Assembly: GCF_035917675.1 (NCBI RefSeq)
Contig: NZ_CP109104.1
Span: forward strand, 6,696,001-6,760,000
Source: Streptomyces sp. NBC_01775
GTDB taxonomy: Bacteria > Actinomycetota > Actinomycetes > Streptomycetales > Streptomycetaceae
Length of the DNA: 64,000 nt
Direction of reading: 5' to 3'
Shown here: piece after piece, positions 50,461-57,470 of the stretch
How positions within the stretch are numbered: the first letter of the stretch is position 1
Layout of the letters: every line of letters starts with the position of its first letter
Position numbers and translations under genes: made by a program
Notes under the pieces: model-generated
What the model was told of the DNA's origin: nothing
The model's database searches: none
Seen by the model: the letters and a program-made list of their open reading frames with translations, nothing else

Positions 50461-51507
50461 ATGGCGCGCGCGCATACGGCGGAGGCCACACACACCGTGG
50501 ACGACGGCGGCAAGCCGGGATTTCTGTCACGGTACGCGGGCCGCACCCGACGCCCGGGCGGCTCCCGCTGGGGCGGCCGGGAGATGTGGCGCCGTGGCTG
50601 GGTGCTCGCCGTCCTCGCCCTCCTGCTCGGGCTGGCTTTCATCCTGCACTCCGAGGTCCCCAACTCCATCGGGAACGTCGGCTCGCTGTGGGAGACGTTC
50701 CTGCCCTGGGGCGGGCTGCTGATCATCGGCCTCCTGGGTCTCGCCCTGCTGCGCCGCGCCCCCGTGGCGCTGCTCGCGCTGCTGCTGCCGGCACTGGTGT
50801 GGGTGAACCTGTTCGGCGGGTCGATCAACGACAAGTCGGGCTCCGGCGGTGACATCACCGTCCTCACCCACAACGTCAACGCGGACAACCCGGACCCCAC
50901 GGGCACCGCGCGCTCCCTCGCGCACTCGGGCGCCGGCATCATCGCGCTGGAGGAGGTCACCGGGCAGCAGGCCGGGACCTACCGCAAGGGGCTGGCCTCC
51001 TCGCACCCGCACCACAAGCTGCTCGGCACGGTCGGGCTGTGGAGCAAGTACCCGATGAAGGACATCCGCCCCGTCGACATCAAGATGGGCTGGCCGCGCG
51101 CCATGCGGGCCACCGTCGAGACCCCCAAGGGCGAGATCGCCGTCTACGCGGCACATCTGCCCTCCGTCCGGGTCCAGTTCAGGGCGGGCTTCACCGCCGG
51201 GCAGCGGGACGGCAGCGCGCAGGCGCTCGGCGATGCCATAGAGAAGGACAAGGCCGACAGGGCGGTCCTGCTCGGCGACCTCAACGGCACCATGAACGAC
51301 CGCGCCCTCGCCCCCATCACCTCCCAGATGCGCTCGGCGCAGGGTGCCGCGGGCAGTGGCTTCGGCTTCAGCTGGCCCGCCTCGTTCCCGATGGCCCGCA
51401 TCGACCAGATCATGGTCAAGGGCGCCACCCCCGTCTCCGCCTGGACCCTGCCCTCCACGGGCAGCGACCACCTGCCGGTCGCCGCGCAGGTGAACCTCAC
51501 GGACTGA
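50461..51507 (+). CDS. Membrane protein with endonuclease/exonuclease/phosphatase domain
   Basis: 348 residues. Three membrane helices lie at about 45-130 (WVLAVLALLLGLAFIL; LLIIGLLGLALL; LLALLLPALVWVNLFGG). The catalytic EEP domain follows: ITVLTHNVNADN (metal Asn), GIIALEEVTGQ (Glu), AVYAAHLPSV (His), LLGDLNGTMND (Asp/Asn) and GSDHLPVAA (catalytic His), placing the active site outside the membrane. Such proteins cleave phosphodiester or phospholipid bonds. ATG 50461 has GAGGACGG upstream; a GTG at 50449 is possible. Regulation unknown. Confidence 0.88.
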   Translation: MARAHTAEATHTVDDGGKPGFLSRYAGRTRRPGGSRWGGREMWRRGWVLAVLALLLGLAFILHSEVPNSIGNVGSLWETFLPWGGLLIIGLLGLALLRRAPVALLALLLPALVWVNLFGGSINDKSGSGGDITVLTHNVNADNPDPTGTARSLAHSGAGIIALEEVTGQQAGTYRKGLASSHPHHKLLGTVGLWSKYPMKDIRPVDIKMGWPRAMRATVETPKGEIAVYAAHLPSVRVQFRAGFTAGQRDGSAQALGDAIEKDKADRAVLLGDLNGTMNDRALAPITSQMRSAQGAAGSGFGFSWPASFPMARIDQIMVKGATPVSAWTLPSTGSDHLPVAAQVNLTD

Positions 51508-51897
51508 GCGCGGCCGACGCGGGTGCGCGCGCGTTGTGAGGGCCCGTACACACCGTGTCGGTGACGCGCCCCGGGCCCCGGCGGGCCTCGACGGACCCCG
51601 GAGAGCCCGCGGGCCTGGGCGGACCCCGGCGGGTCGTGCCGGAGCTCAGCGGATCTCTCCGGGGGTTCGCTGACCGGTAACGCCTCGTTTTGCGCCCTGG
51701 AACATCTGGCTGCGAGACTTTGTTCTACGGCAAAACATACGGGCAGTGTCGCCCTCCACCCCTTCTCAGTCCTCGCAGCCCTGCCCCGCGCTGAGCGCGG
51801 GCGCGCTCGCGCCTGCCGTTCCGCCCGTTCAGTACCGCATTTCGTTTCAGCACCGCACTCCGTCATGCTTCCGCACGCGTCCGAAAGGTCTCTCCGC
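51508..51897. other. Intergenic region upstream of the MFS exporter
   Basis: No gene seen. 51541-51670 is a GC-rich stretch with repeated GGNCCCCGGCGGG units. Further on, GTTTTGC (51687-51693) and GCAAAAC (51730-51736) form a dyad around the expected promoter of the MFS gene and could bind a regulator or form part of an attenuator. Confidence 0.45.
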
Positions 51898-53097
51898 ATG
51901 CCTCTGGCTCTGCTCGCACTCGCCGTGGGCGCCTTCGGTATCGGCACCACTGAGTTCGTGATGATGGGCCTGCTGCCGAACGTCGCCGACGATCTCGGCA
52001 CGTCCGTCCCGACCGCCGGATACCTCGTCTCCGCGTACGCCCTCGGTGTCGTCCTCGGCGCTCCGCTGCTCACCGCGTTCGGCGCCCGCATTCCGCGCAA
52101 GACGATGCTGCTGCTGTTGATGGGCGTCTTCACCGTCGGCAACCTTGCCTCGGCCCTCGCGCCCGGGTTCGGCACACTGCTCGCCGGACGCGTGCTGGCG
52201 GGGCTGCCGCACGGCGCGTTCTTCGGGGTCGGCGCGGTGGTCGCCGCCCGGCTCGTACGGGAGGGCCGCTCGGCCCGCGCTGTGGCGACGATGTTCCTGG
52301 GGCTGACCGTCGCCAACATCGTCGGTGTCCCCGGCGGCACCGCGCTGGGCCAGCAGCTCGGCTGGCGCGCCACCTTCGTGGTCGTCTCCCTCATCGGCCT
52401 GGTCGCCATGACCGCGCTCGCCCTGCTGGTGCCCCGCCTCCCGCTGGAGCACCAGGGCGGCGTCCGTCACGAGCTGCGCGCCCTGGGCAACCGCCAGGTG
52501 GTCCTCGGGCTGCTGACCGCCGTCTTCGGCTTCGGCGGTGTCTTCGCCGTCTACAGCTACCTCGCGTCGATGATGACGGAGGTCACCGGACTCGCCGAGA
52601 CCTCCGTGACCTGGGTTCTCGCCCTCTTCGGTATCGGCATGACGCTGGGCACGCTGGTCGCGGGCCCGCTGACCGACCGCGCCCCGCGGCGGACGCTGTA
52701 CGCGGCGCTGGGCGGGATGGCCGTGCTCATGGTCGTCTTCCACTTCGCCGCACCCGTGAAGTGGGCGGCGCTGGTGCTGGTGGGGCTGCTGGGAGCCGTC
52801 GGCTTCCTGATCACCACACCGGTCCAGATGCTGGTGATGCGCGCGGCCTCCAAGGCGCCGACGCTCGCCTCGGCTTCCAACCACTCCGCGTTCAACCTCG
52901 CCAACGCGGGCGGCGCGTGGCTCGGCGGCGTCGTGATCGCCGCCGGCTGGGGCTGGATGTCCCCCACGCTGGTCGGCGCGGTGCTGGCCCTGGCGGGCCT
53001 GGGCATCGCGGTGACCGCCGGTGCCATGGCCCGGGGGGAGTCCCGGGTGGTGGCCCGAGGCGCCGAAGCCCCCGCAGAGGTCCACTCGGGCGCCTGA
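51898..53097 (+). CDS. MFS drug-type exporter (DHA1)
   Basis: 399 residues, about twelve helices. LALAVGAFGIGTTEFVMMGLLPNVADDLGTSVPTAGYLVSAYALGVVLGAP matches the AraJ/CmlR-type branch, and GRVLAGLPHGAFFGVGAVVAARLV the central MFS motif. ATG at 51898 with GAAAGG nine bases before it; a start at 51865 is open but leads through a poor signal. Likely exports a small-molecule drug or arabinose-like sugar. No regulator next to it. Confidence 0.88.
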   Translation: MPLALLALAVGAFGIGTTEFVMMGLLPNVADDLGTSVPTAGYLVSAYALGVVLGAPLLTAFGARIPRKTMLLLLMGVFTVGNLASALAPGFGTLLAGRVLAGLPHGAFFGVGAVVAARLVREGRSARAVATMFLGLTVANIVGVPGGTALGQQLGWRATFVVVSLIGLVAMTALALLVPRLPLEHQGGVRHELRALGNRQVVLGLLTAVFGFGGVFAVYSYLASMMTEVTGLAETSVTWVLALFGIGMTLGTLVAGPLTDRAPRRTLYAALGGMAVLMVVFHFAAPVKWAALVLVGLLGAVGFLITTPVQMLVMRAASKAPTLASASNHSAFNLANAGGAWLGGVVIAAGWGWMSPTLVGAVLALAGLGIAVTAGAMARGESRVVARGAEAPAEVHSGA

Positions 53098-53123
53098 CCC
53101 GACCGGGTCCCGCCCCTCGTGCG

Positions 53124-53163
53124 GCGCCCCGCCCCGGCCGCGACAGCGGTCAGGGCGGGGCGC
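53124..53163 (+). terminator. Hairpin after the MFS exporter
   Basis: GCGCCCCGCCC (53124-53134) pairs with GGGCGGGGCGC (53153-53163) around an 18-base loop, 27 bases after the stop. Confidence 0.6.
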
Positions 53164-53223
53164 TCGCGTATGTGGCTGGTGCCCCTCCCGGCAAGCTTTT
53201 CCCCGTCGCGCCGCCCGGCACGG

Positions 53224-53259
53224 CCTCCCCCAAGCTCTCCGAGCAGGGGGTGCCCCCAG
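53224..53259. repeat. Palindromic repeat, family B copy
   Basis: CCTCCCCCAAGCTCTCCGAG then CAGGGGGTGCCCCCAG; member of the family described at 23491. Confidence 0.55.
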
Positions 53260-53307
53260 CGGCGTTGGCCAAAAGCCCTGGTGGCTCCTTCCCCAAGCTC
53301 TCAGCTT

Positions 53308-53340
53308 CTCCCCCGGCCCTTCGGTCGGGAGGTGCCCCCA
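53308..53340. repeat. Palindromic repeat, family B copy
   Basis: CTCCCCCGGCCCTTCGGTCGG then GAGGTGCCCCCA; closest in sequence to the copy at 29711-29740. Confidence 0.55.
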
Positions 53341-53435
53341 GAGCAGGGGAGACGCCGATCAAGGGCTTCCGGCCGCCTTGCGATCGCACGTACCGGACGA
53401 CGCTCCTTGACGGGCAAACATTGCCGGTCACGGCA

Positions 53436-53987
53436 CTAGCCGGCCGCTCCGGCCGGGACCGGTGCCGGAAGGGGGAGCTTCCTGGGGTTGATGTTGCTCG
53501 TGGTCACGGTCCCCGCCGCATCGACGAGGCCGAACACCGGATAGCCCTCCACCTGGAACGCCGCCCGGGTGGGGCCCTCGTCCGGGTCCTCCACCACCAC
53601 GTGGGTCACCTCCCGCAGGGGCTCGGCCATCGCACGCGCCTCGGCCGCGTCCCCGTGGACGAAGGTGACGACCGTCCTGCCGAGCGCCCGGTGCTGCTCG
53701 GCGATCTTCAGGTAATGGGGGAGCTGCTCCTTGCAGGCCGGGCAGGTGGTGGAGAGGAACGCGATCAGCCCGTTGTGCAGGGTCTCGCCGGTGACCGTCT
53801 CGCCGTCGAGGCTCTCCGCCGTGAAGTCCGGCAGCGTGGAGCCGTTCGGCAGCATGAGCCCCGGGTCGTCTCCGGTGAGCGGGTCAGCGCGCATGGTCCG
53901 GAGCTTGCGGACGACGCCGAAGGTGAGCAGCAGGTTCAGCAGGCACAGCGCCGCCAGAATCACGACGGCGGCGATCAGAAACGGCAT
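53436..53987 (-). CDS. Membrane-anchored thioredoxin-like protein (CPAC motif)
   Basis: 183 residues. One N-terminal membrane helix (LIAAVVILAALCLLNLLLTFGVV, 4-26) anchors a redoxin domain outside the membrane: GSTLPDFTAESLDGETVTGETL, then FLSTTCPACKEQLPHYL with the active CPAC pair, and GYPVFGLVDAAGTVT with the cis-Pro before the strand. This is the MauD/TlpA type. ATG 53987 has AGGAG five bases upstream, and the ORF begins 104 bp inside the preceding MauE-like frame. Probable electron donor or oxidant for disulfides in the Cys-rich peptide encoded at 54734, working with the MauE-like protein. Confidence 0.85.
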   Translation of the reverse strand: MPFLIAAVVILAALCLLNLLLTFGVVRKLRTMRADPLTGDDPGLMLPNGSTLPDFTAESLDGETVTGETLHNGLIAFLSTTCPACKEQLPHYLKIAEQHRALGRTVVTFVHGDAAEARAMAEPLREVTHVVVEDPDEGPTRAAFQVEGYPVFGLVDAAGTVTTSNINPRKLPLPAPVPAGAAG

Positions 53988-54570
53988 CGGGGCTCCTGGT
54001 GGCTCTGGGGGTTGCGGGGGCTCTGGTGGCGGATGGCGCGGGGTCCGCGAACAGCGCTGCGAGCTCGTCGGTGCCGACGACCAGCAACACGCCGATCAGC
54101 GCCGCGAAGGCGGCGAGCGCGAGCCCGCCCGGGTGCGTGGGCAGCGCGGGCCCGGCCACGGAGAGGCCCGCGCCCAGCGCCGCCACGGCCAGCAGCGCCC
54201 CGTTGCGTACCAGGTGGCGCGGGCCGATCGGGGCCGACGACGAGCCGAAGCAGGCGCACGCGGTCGCGACGTTCCGCCGCAGTGCCCGCACGAGTGCCGC
54301 GCTGAGTACGGCGAGCAGACCGGCCGCGAGGATGAAACCGGACAGACCGCCGGGCGGTGCGAGGAGCCCGAGGGGCACCAGCACCTCGGCGGCGACCACG
54401 GCCAGCGCCGCCGGACGGGGGGAGCCGGCGGGTGCGCCCAGCTCTCTGGCCGCCCGCTCGAACTCCCGGAAGGCGGCCCGCGACCGCAGCTTGCTCACGG
54501 CGGAGACCGCGAACACGCCGCCGGTCAACAGGCGGCAGGCCAGCAGGACATAGCCCACGGCATCCCCCAT
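53884..54570 (-). CDS. MauE/DoxX-type membrane redox protein
   Basis: 228 residues; four membrane helices in the first 150 with the family sequence VGYVLLACRLLTGGVFAVSAVSKLRSRAAFREFERAARELG and a conserved CACFGSSS, whose Cys pair can pass electrons across the membrane as in MauE and DsbD-like proteins. A poorly conserved, Arg/Pro-rich tail overlaps the first 104 bp of the next gene in another frame; the tail may be an extension beyond the functional end. MauE acts with MauD in forming the six disulfides of methylamine dehydrogenase, so by analogy this pair may oxidise the Cys-rich peptide. ATG 54570, ribosome site weak. Confidence 0.8.
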   Translation of the reverse strand: MGDAVGYVLLACRLLTGGVFAVSAVSKLRSRAAFREFERAARELGAPAGSPRPAALAVVAAEVLVPLGLLAPPGGLSGFILAAGLLAVLSAALVRALRRNVATACACFGSSSAPIGPRHLVRNGALLAVAALGAGLSVAGPALPTHPGGLALAAFAALIGVLLVVGTDELAALFADPAPSATRAPATPRATRSPDAVSDRRRRDSGGAVPAEPAAHLRRRPQAPDHAR

Positions 54571-54620
54571 GTGTGTTCGATGTCGATCGGCAATCTAACC
54601 CCACGAGGGCACTTCAGGGA

Positions 54621-54637
54621 ACAAGAAAAAATCTTGT
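54621..54637. promoter_or_regulatory. Inverted repeat in the divergent promoter of the peptide locus
   Basis: ACAAGA (54621-54626) and TCTTGT (54632-54637) are perfect arms around AAAAA, in the only AT-rich stretch nearby, between the MauE-like gene and the peptide gene. A probable regulator-binding site; no regulator gene is in the locus. Confidence 0.5.
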
Positions 54638-54695
54638 AACTTTCAACCTCAATTCCCCCTAGCGCAACAGAGATCGATCGTCGTAACGTTCCGCT

Positions 54696-54712
54696 GCCTT
54701 GAGATCCAAGGC
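54696..54712 (+). promoter_or_regulatory. Leader hairpin before the peptide gene
   Basis: GCCTTG (54696-54701) pairs with CAAGGC (54707-54712) around AGATC, just upstream of the AAGGGGAA ribosome site. It could stabilise the mRNA or hide the ribosome site. Confidence 0.4.
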
Positions 54713-54733
54713 GACAGGGAAAGGGGAACTCCC

Positions 54734-54898
54734 ATGATCGCTAAGCTCAGCGACAAGCTGCTCGGCATGGTGCTGCGCGAGGAGCGTGCGGGCGCTTGCG
54801 TGCCGGAACACGGCAACTACTGCGGCTGCAAGAGCGGGTACAAGTACGCTCTCGACTGCAACGGCCACTGCACGGACAAGACCATCAACCGCTGCTGA
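54734..54898 (+). CDS. Cysteine-rich peptide precursor
   Basis: 54 residues. AAGGGGAA lies upstream of the ATG. Residues 1-21 read MIAKLSDKLLGMVLREERAG and A, a short amphipathic leader with a small hydrophobic LLGMVL. The tail from residue 22 is CVPEHGNYCGCKSGYKYALD then CNGHCTDKTINRC, with six Cys (22, 30, 32, 42, 46, 54), the last at the C-terminus. AGA before Cys 22 fits a type I signal peptidase -3/-1 rule. Few Ser/Thr and no lanthionine, YcaO or radical-SAM genes nearby, so disulfides are the likely modification. Flanked by redox, ABC and S26 genes. I know no family with this sequence. Confidence 0.85.
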   Translation: MIAKLSDKLLGMVLREERAGACVPEHGNYCGCKSGYKYALDCNGHCTDKTINRC

Positions 54899-54925
54899 CG
54901 CTCCGTCAGTCCAGTTGATCTGAAC

Positions 54926-54968
54926 GGCTCTCGGGCGCACCGCGGCGCCCGAGAGCCCGTTCCTTTCC
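54926..54968 (+). terminator. Strong hairpin between the peptide and ABC genes
   Basis: GGCTCTCGGGCGC (54926-54938) pairs perfectly with GCGCCCGAGAGCC (54945-54957) around ACCGCG; CGTTCCTTTCC follows. It lies 28 bases after the peptide stop and 55 before the ABC start, a layout seen in peptide loci where the precursor must be expressed more strongly than the transporter (partial termination). Confidence 0.85.
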
Positions 54969-55022
54969 CCCCGCGCGCTCCCCGCGAGCGGGTCTCACGA
55001 GCGTGCGAGGAAGACCACAGCC

Positions 55023-56981
55023 GTGTCGAAGGTGCCCGAGCAGCCACCACCCGAGCCGGAACAGCCGCCACCCGAGCATGAGCAGCCACCGCCCGAGCCC
55101 GAGCTGCCCGAAGCGTCGTCAGGGCTGCCCGGGACGTCGTCCGGCGCGCCCCCGCGCTCCCGGCTGCGGCTCCGTGCCGCCCTCACCTGCCTGGCGCTCC
55201 AGTTCCAGGCCACCCGGGTGGGCGCCGCCGCGATGTTCGGGACGGCCGCGGTCACCGGGCTGCTGCCCGCGCTCGCCGCCTGGTTCGGGAAGCTCCTCTT
55301 CGACGAGATCGGCCACGGCGGCGACGCCGACACAGGCCGGGCCACCGCTCTCGCGCTCGCCGTCGCCGGGGTCGGCGCGGTCACCGCCGTACTGACGCAA
55401 CTGGCCGGATACCTCGACGAGGTGGTCCGGCAGCGCCTCGTCGTCACCGTCGAGGACCGGCTCTTCGCCCGCGTCAACGAGTTCCGCGGGCTGCGGCACT
55501 TCGAGAGTCCCGCGTTCCACGACCGGCTGCGACTCGCGCAGGAGGCGTCGCAGGACGCGCCGCACAACATCACCATGTTCAGCCAGAGCGCGGTCCGGGC
55601 CGTCGCCACCGTGACCGGCTTCACCGGTGTGCTCTTCGCCGTCTGGCCGCCCATGGTCGGACTGCTCTTCCTGGTCGGGGGCGCCGCGTTCGTCGCCCGG
55701 CTGCACCAGGCCCGCCGCCAGGCGGAGGTCTCGGAGATCGTCTCCGGCAAGTACCGGCGCCGGCTCTTCTACCGCGGCCTGCTCACCGACCCGCGCGCCG
55801 CCAAGGAGATCCGGCTGTTCGGGCTCGGCGGCTTCCTGCACACCCGCCTGGTCACCGCCCTCGGCGACGCGACCTCCGCCGAACTCCGCGTCGCCCGCCG
55901 AGGCGTGCTCGTCCAGTCCGGCTTCGCGCTGCTCAACACCGCCGTGACGGGACTCGGGACCGTGGTCGTCGCGATCGGCGCCGCGCACGGGCGGTTCACC
56001 GTCGGCGACGTCACCCTCTTCATCGCCGCGGCTGCCGGGATCCAGGCGACCTTCGGCGGGATCGTGACGCAGGCCGGTATGGCGGTCGAGGGCATTCGCC
56101 TCTTCGGCCACTACACCGACCTGATGGAGACCCCGGACGACCTCGGCTCCGGGAGCGACCTCGGCTCCGGGGGCGAGCCCGTCCCCGCGCTGCGCCACAC
56201 CATCGAGCTGCGCGACGTGTGGTTCCGCTACGACCCCTCCGGCCCCTGGGTGCTGCGCGGGGTGAACCTGACCCTGACAGCCGGTACGGCGGTCGGCCTG
56301 GTGGGGCGGAACGGAGCGGGCAAGAGCACGCTCGTCAAGCTGCTGTGCCGGTTCTACGACCCCGTGCGCGGGACGATCCTGTGGGACGGCGCGGACATCC
56401 GCACCCTGGACGTCGCGAGGCTGCGCCGCCGCATCGGCGTGACCTTCCAGGACTACATGGCGTACGACCTCACGGCGCAGGAGAACATCGGCGTCGGTGA
56501 CCTCGACCGCCTCCACGACCGGGACGCCGTACGGACCGTGGCGCGCGCGGCGGGCATCGACGAGAAGCTGAGCTCCCTTCCCGACGGGTACGGCACGCTG
56601 CTGAGCCGGGTGCAGGTGGACGACTACGACGCGTCGCCCGGCGTCACCCTCTCCGGCGGCCAGTGGCAGCGGGTCGCGCTGGCCCGCTCGCTGCTGCGCA
56701 CGGACGCCGACCTGCTGATCCTCGACGAGCCAAGTTCGGCCCTCGACGCCCAGGCGGAGCACGAGATCAACGCGGCCCTGCGCCGGCACCGGGAGGGCAG
56801 GACGAGCCTGCTGATCTCGCACCGGCTCAGCGCCCTGCGGGACGCGGACGTGATCGTCGTCATGACGGACGGAGCGGTCGCCGAGGCGGGCACACACGAC
56901 GAGCTGATGGGCGCCGAAGGCCAGTACGCGTCGTTGTTCACCCTCCAGGCGGCGGGCTACCAGGACACCCGGGTGGGGTGA
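55023..56981 (+). CDS. ABC half-transporter (permease-ATPase fusion), peptide exporter candidate
   Basis: 652 residues. Residues 1-45 are a Pro/Glu-rich tail with three near-copies of EQPPPEPE. Six membrane helices follow to about 360, then the ATPase: Walker A GRNGAGKST near 430, Q-loop VTFQDYM, signature LSGGQWQR, Walker B LLILDEPSSALD and SHRLSA. No C39 peptidase domain is attached, so leader cleavage is probably done by the S26 protein coded next. GTG start 55023 with GAGGAAG nine bases upstream. Nine bases before the S26 gene; both probably read through from the peptide promoter. Confidence 0.9.
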   Translation: MSKVPEQPPPEPEQPPPEHEQPPPEPELPEASSGLPGTSSGAPPRSRLRLRAALTCLALQFQATRVGAAAMFGTAAVTGLLPALAAWFGKLLFDEIGHGGDADTGRATALALAVAGVGAVTAVLTQLAGYLDEVVRQRLVVTVEDRLFARVNEFRGLRHFESPAFHDRLRLAQEASQDAPHNITMFSQSAVRAVATVTGFTGVLFAVWPPMVGLLFLVGGAAFVARLHQARRQAEVSEIVSGKYRRRLFYRGLLTDPRAAKEIRLFGLGGFLHTRLVTALGDATSAELRVARRGVLVQSGFALLNTAVTGLGTVVVAIGAAHGRFTVGDVTLFIAAAAGIQATFGGIVTQAGMAVEGIRLFGHYTDLMETPDDLGSGSDLGSGGEPVPALRHTIELRDVWFRYDPSGPWVLRGVNLTLTAGTAVGLVGRNGAGKSTLVKLLCRFYDPVRGTILWDGADIRTLDVARLRRRIGVTFQDYMAYDLTAQENIGVGDLDRLHDRDAVRTVARAAGIDEKLSSLPDGYGTLLSRVQVDDYDASPGVTLSGGQWQRVALARSLLRTDADLLILDEPSSALDAQAEHEINAALRRHREGRTSLLISHRLSALRDADVIVVMTDGAVAEAGTHDELMGAEGQYASLFTLQAAGYQDTRVG

Positions 56982-56990
56982 GGAGACGGG

Positions 56991-57470
56991 ATGCGCAGTT
57001 CCACGACGGCGCTCGCCTCAGCGCTGCTTCTGACGGCGACGGCGACGGCCGGAGCGCTGCTTCGCCGCAAGCTGCTGCTGATCCGCGTCACCGGCTCCAG
57101 CATGGCCCCGACCTTCGCCGACGGCTCCCGGCTGCTGCTGAGGAAGACGGCCCGCCTGCGCACCGGTGACGTGATCGTCTTCCGCAATCCGAACGGGACG
57201 GGCGGCGCCGAGGACCTGCGCTGGCTGGTCAAGCGGGTGACAGCGCTGCCGGGCGACCCCGTGCCCGCCGAGGTCCGCGACCGGGTCGCGGCACGCCCCG
57301 GCGACCGGGTGCCCGCCGGCAGCGTCGTCGTCCGGGGCGATGCCGAACGCACCGTGGACTCACGGCACTTCGGCTACGTCCCGGCTGCCGGGGTCCTCGG
57401 CGTGGTGCTCAGCCCTCGCGCCACGCGTCAGCCCGCGTCGTACGTCAGCCCTCGCGCCACACGTTCGTGA
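56991..57470 (+). CDS. Small S26-family (type I) signal peptidase
   Basis: 159 residues with an N-terminal membrane helix. The Ser nucleophile lies in VTGSSMAPTFADGSRLLL and the general-base Lys in WLVKRVTALPGD, the classic Ser/Lys pair of S26A; RGDAERTVDSRHFGYV is the usual later motif. Much shorter than the housekeeping enzymes and with a single helix, so it looks specialised. Ribosome site GAGGAGACGGG. It lies directly behind the ABC gene, in a locus with a peptide gene, so it should trim the exported peptide. The last 26 bases overlap the convergent nadE gene; the C-terminal SPRATR pair may derive from this overlap. Confidence 0.88.
   Translation: MRSSTTALASALLLTATATAGALLRRKLLLIRVTGSSMAPTFADGSRLLLRKTARLRTGDVIVFRNPNGTGGAEDLRWLVKRVTALPGDPVPAEVRDRVAARPGDRVPAGSVVVRGDAERTVDSRHFGYVPAAGVLGVVLSPRATRQPASYVSPRATRS

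Larger units (their letters stand above)
53098..53435. repeat. Repeat-rich intergenic region
   Basis: Contains the MFS terminator (53124-53163), two family-B palindromes (53224-53259 and 53308-53340) and a third related stretch CTTCCCCAAGCTCTCAGCTTC at about 53287. No gene seen. Confidence 0.6.

Noticed and set aside
54734..54898. Lanthipeptide or sactipeptide interpretation of the Cys-rich peptide
   Set aside because: Ser/Thr residues are few, and no LanB/LanC/LanM, YcaO, radical-SAM or lasso cyclase gene lies within the window near it; disulfide chemistry is better supported by the MauE-like and CPAC genes.
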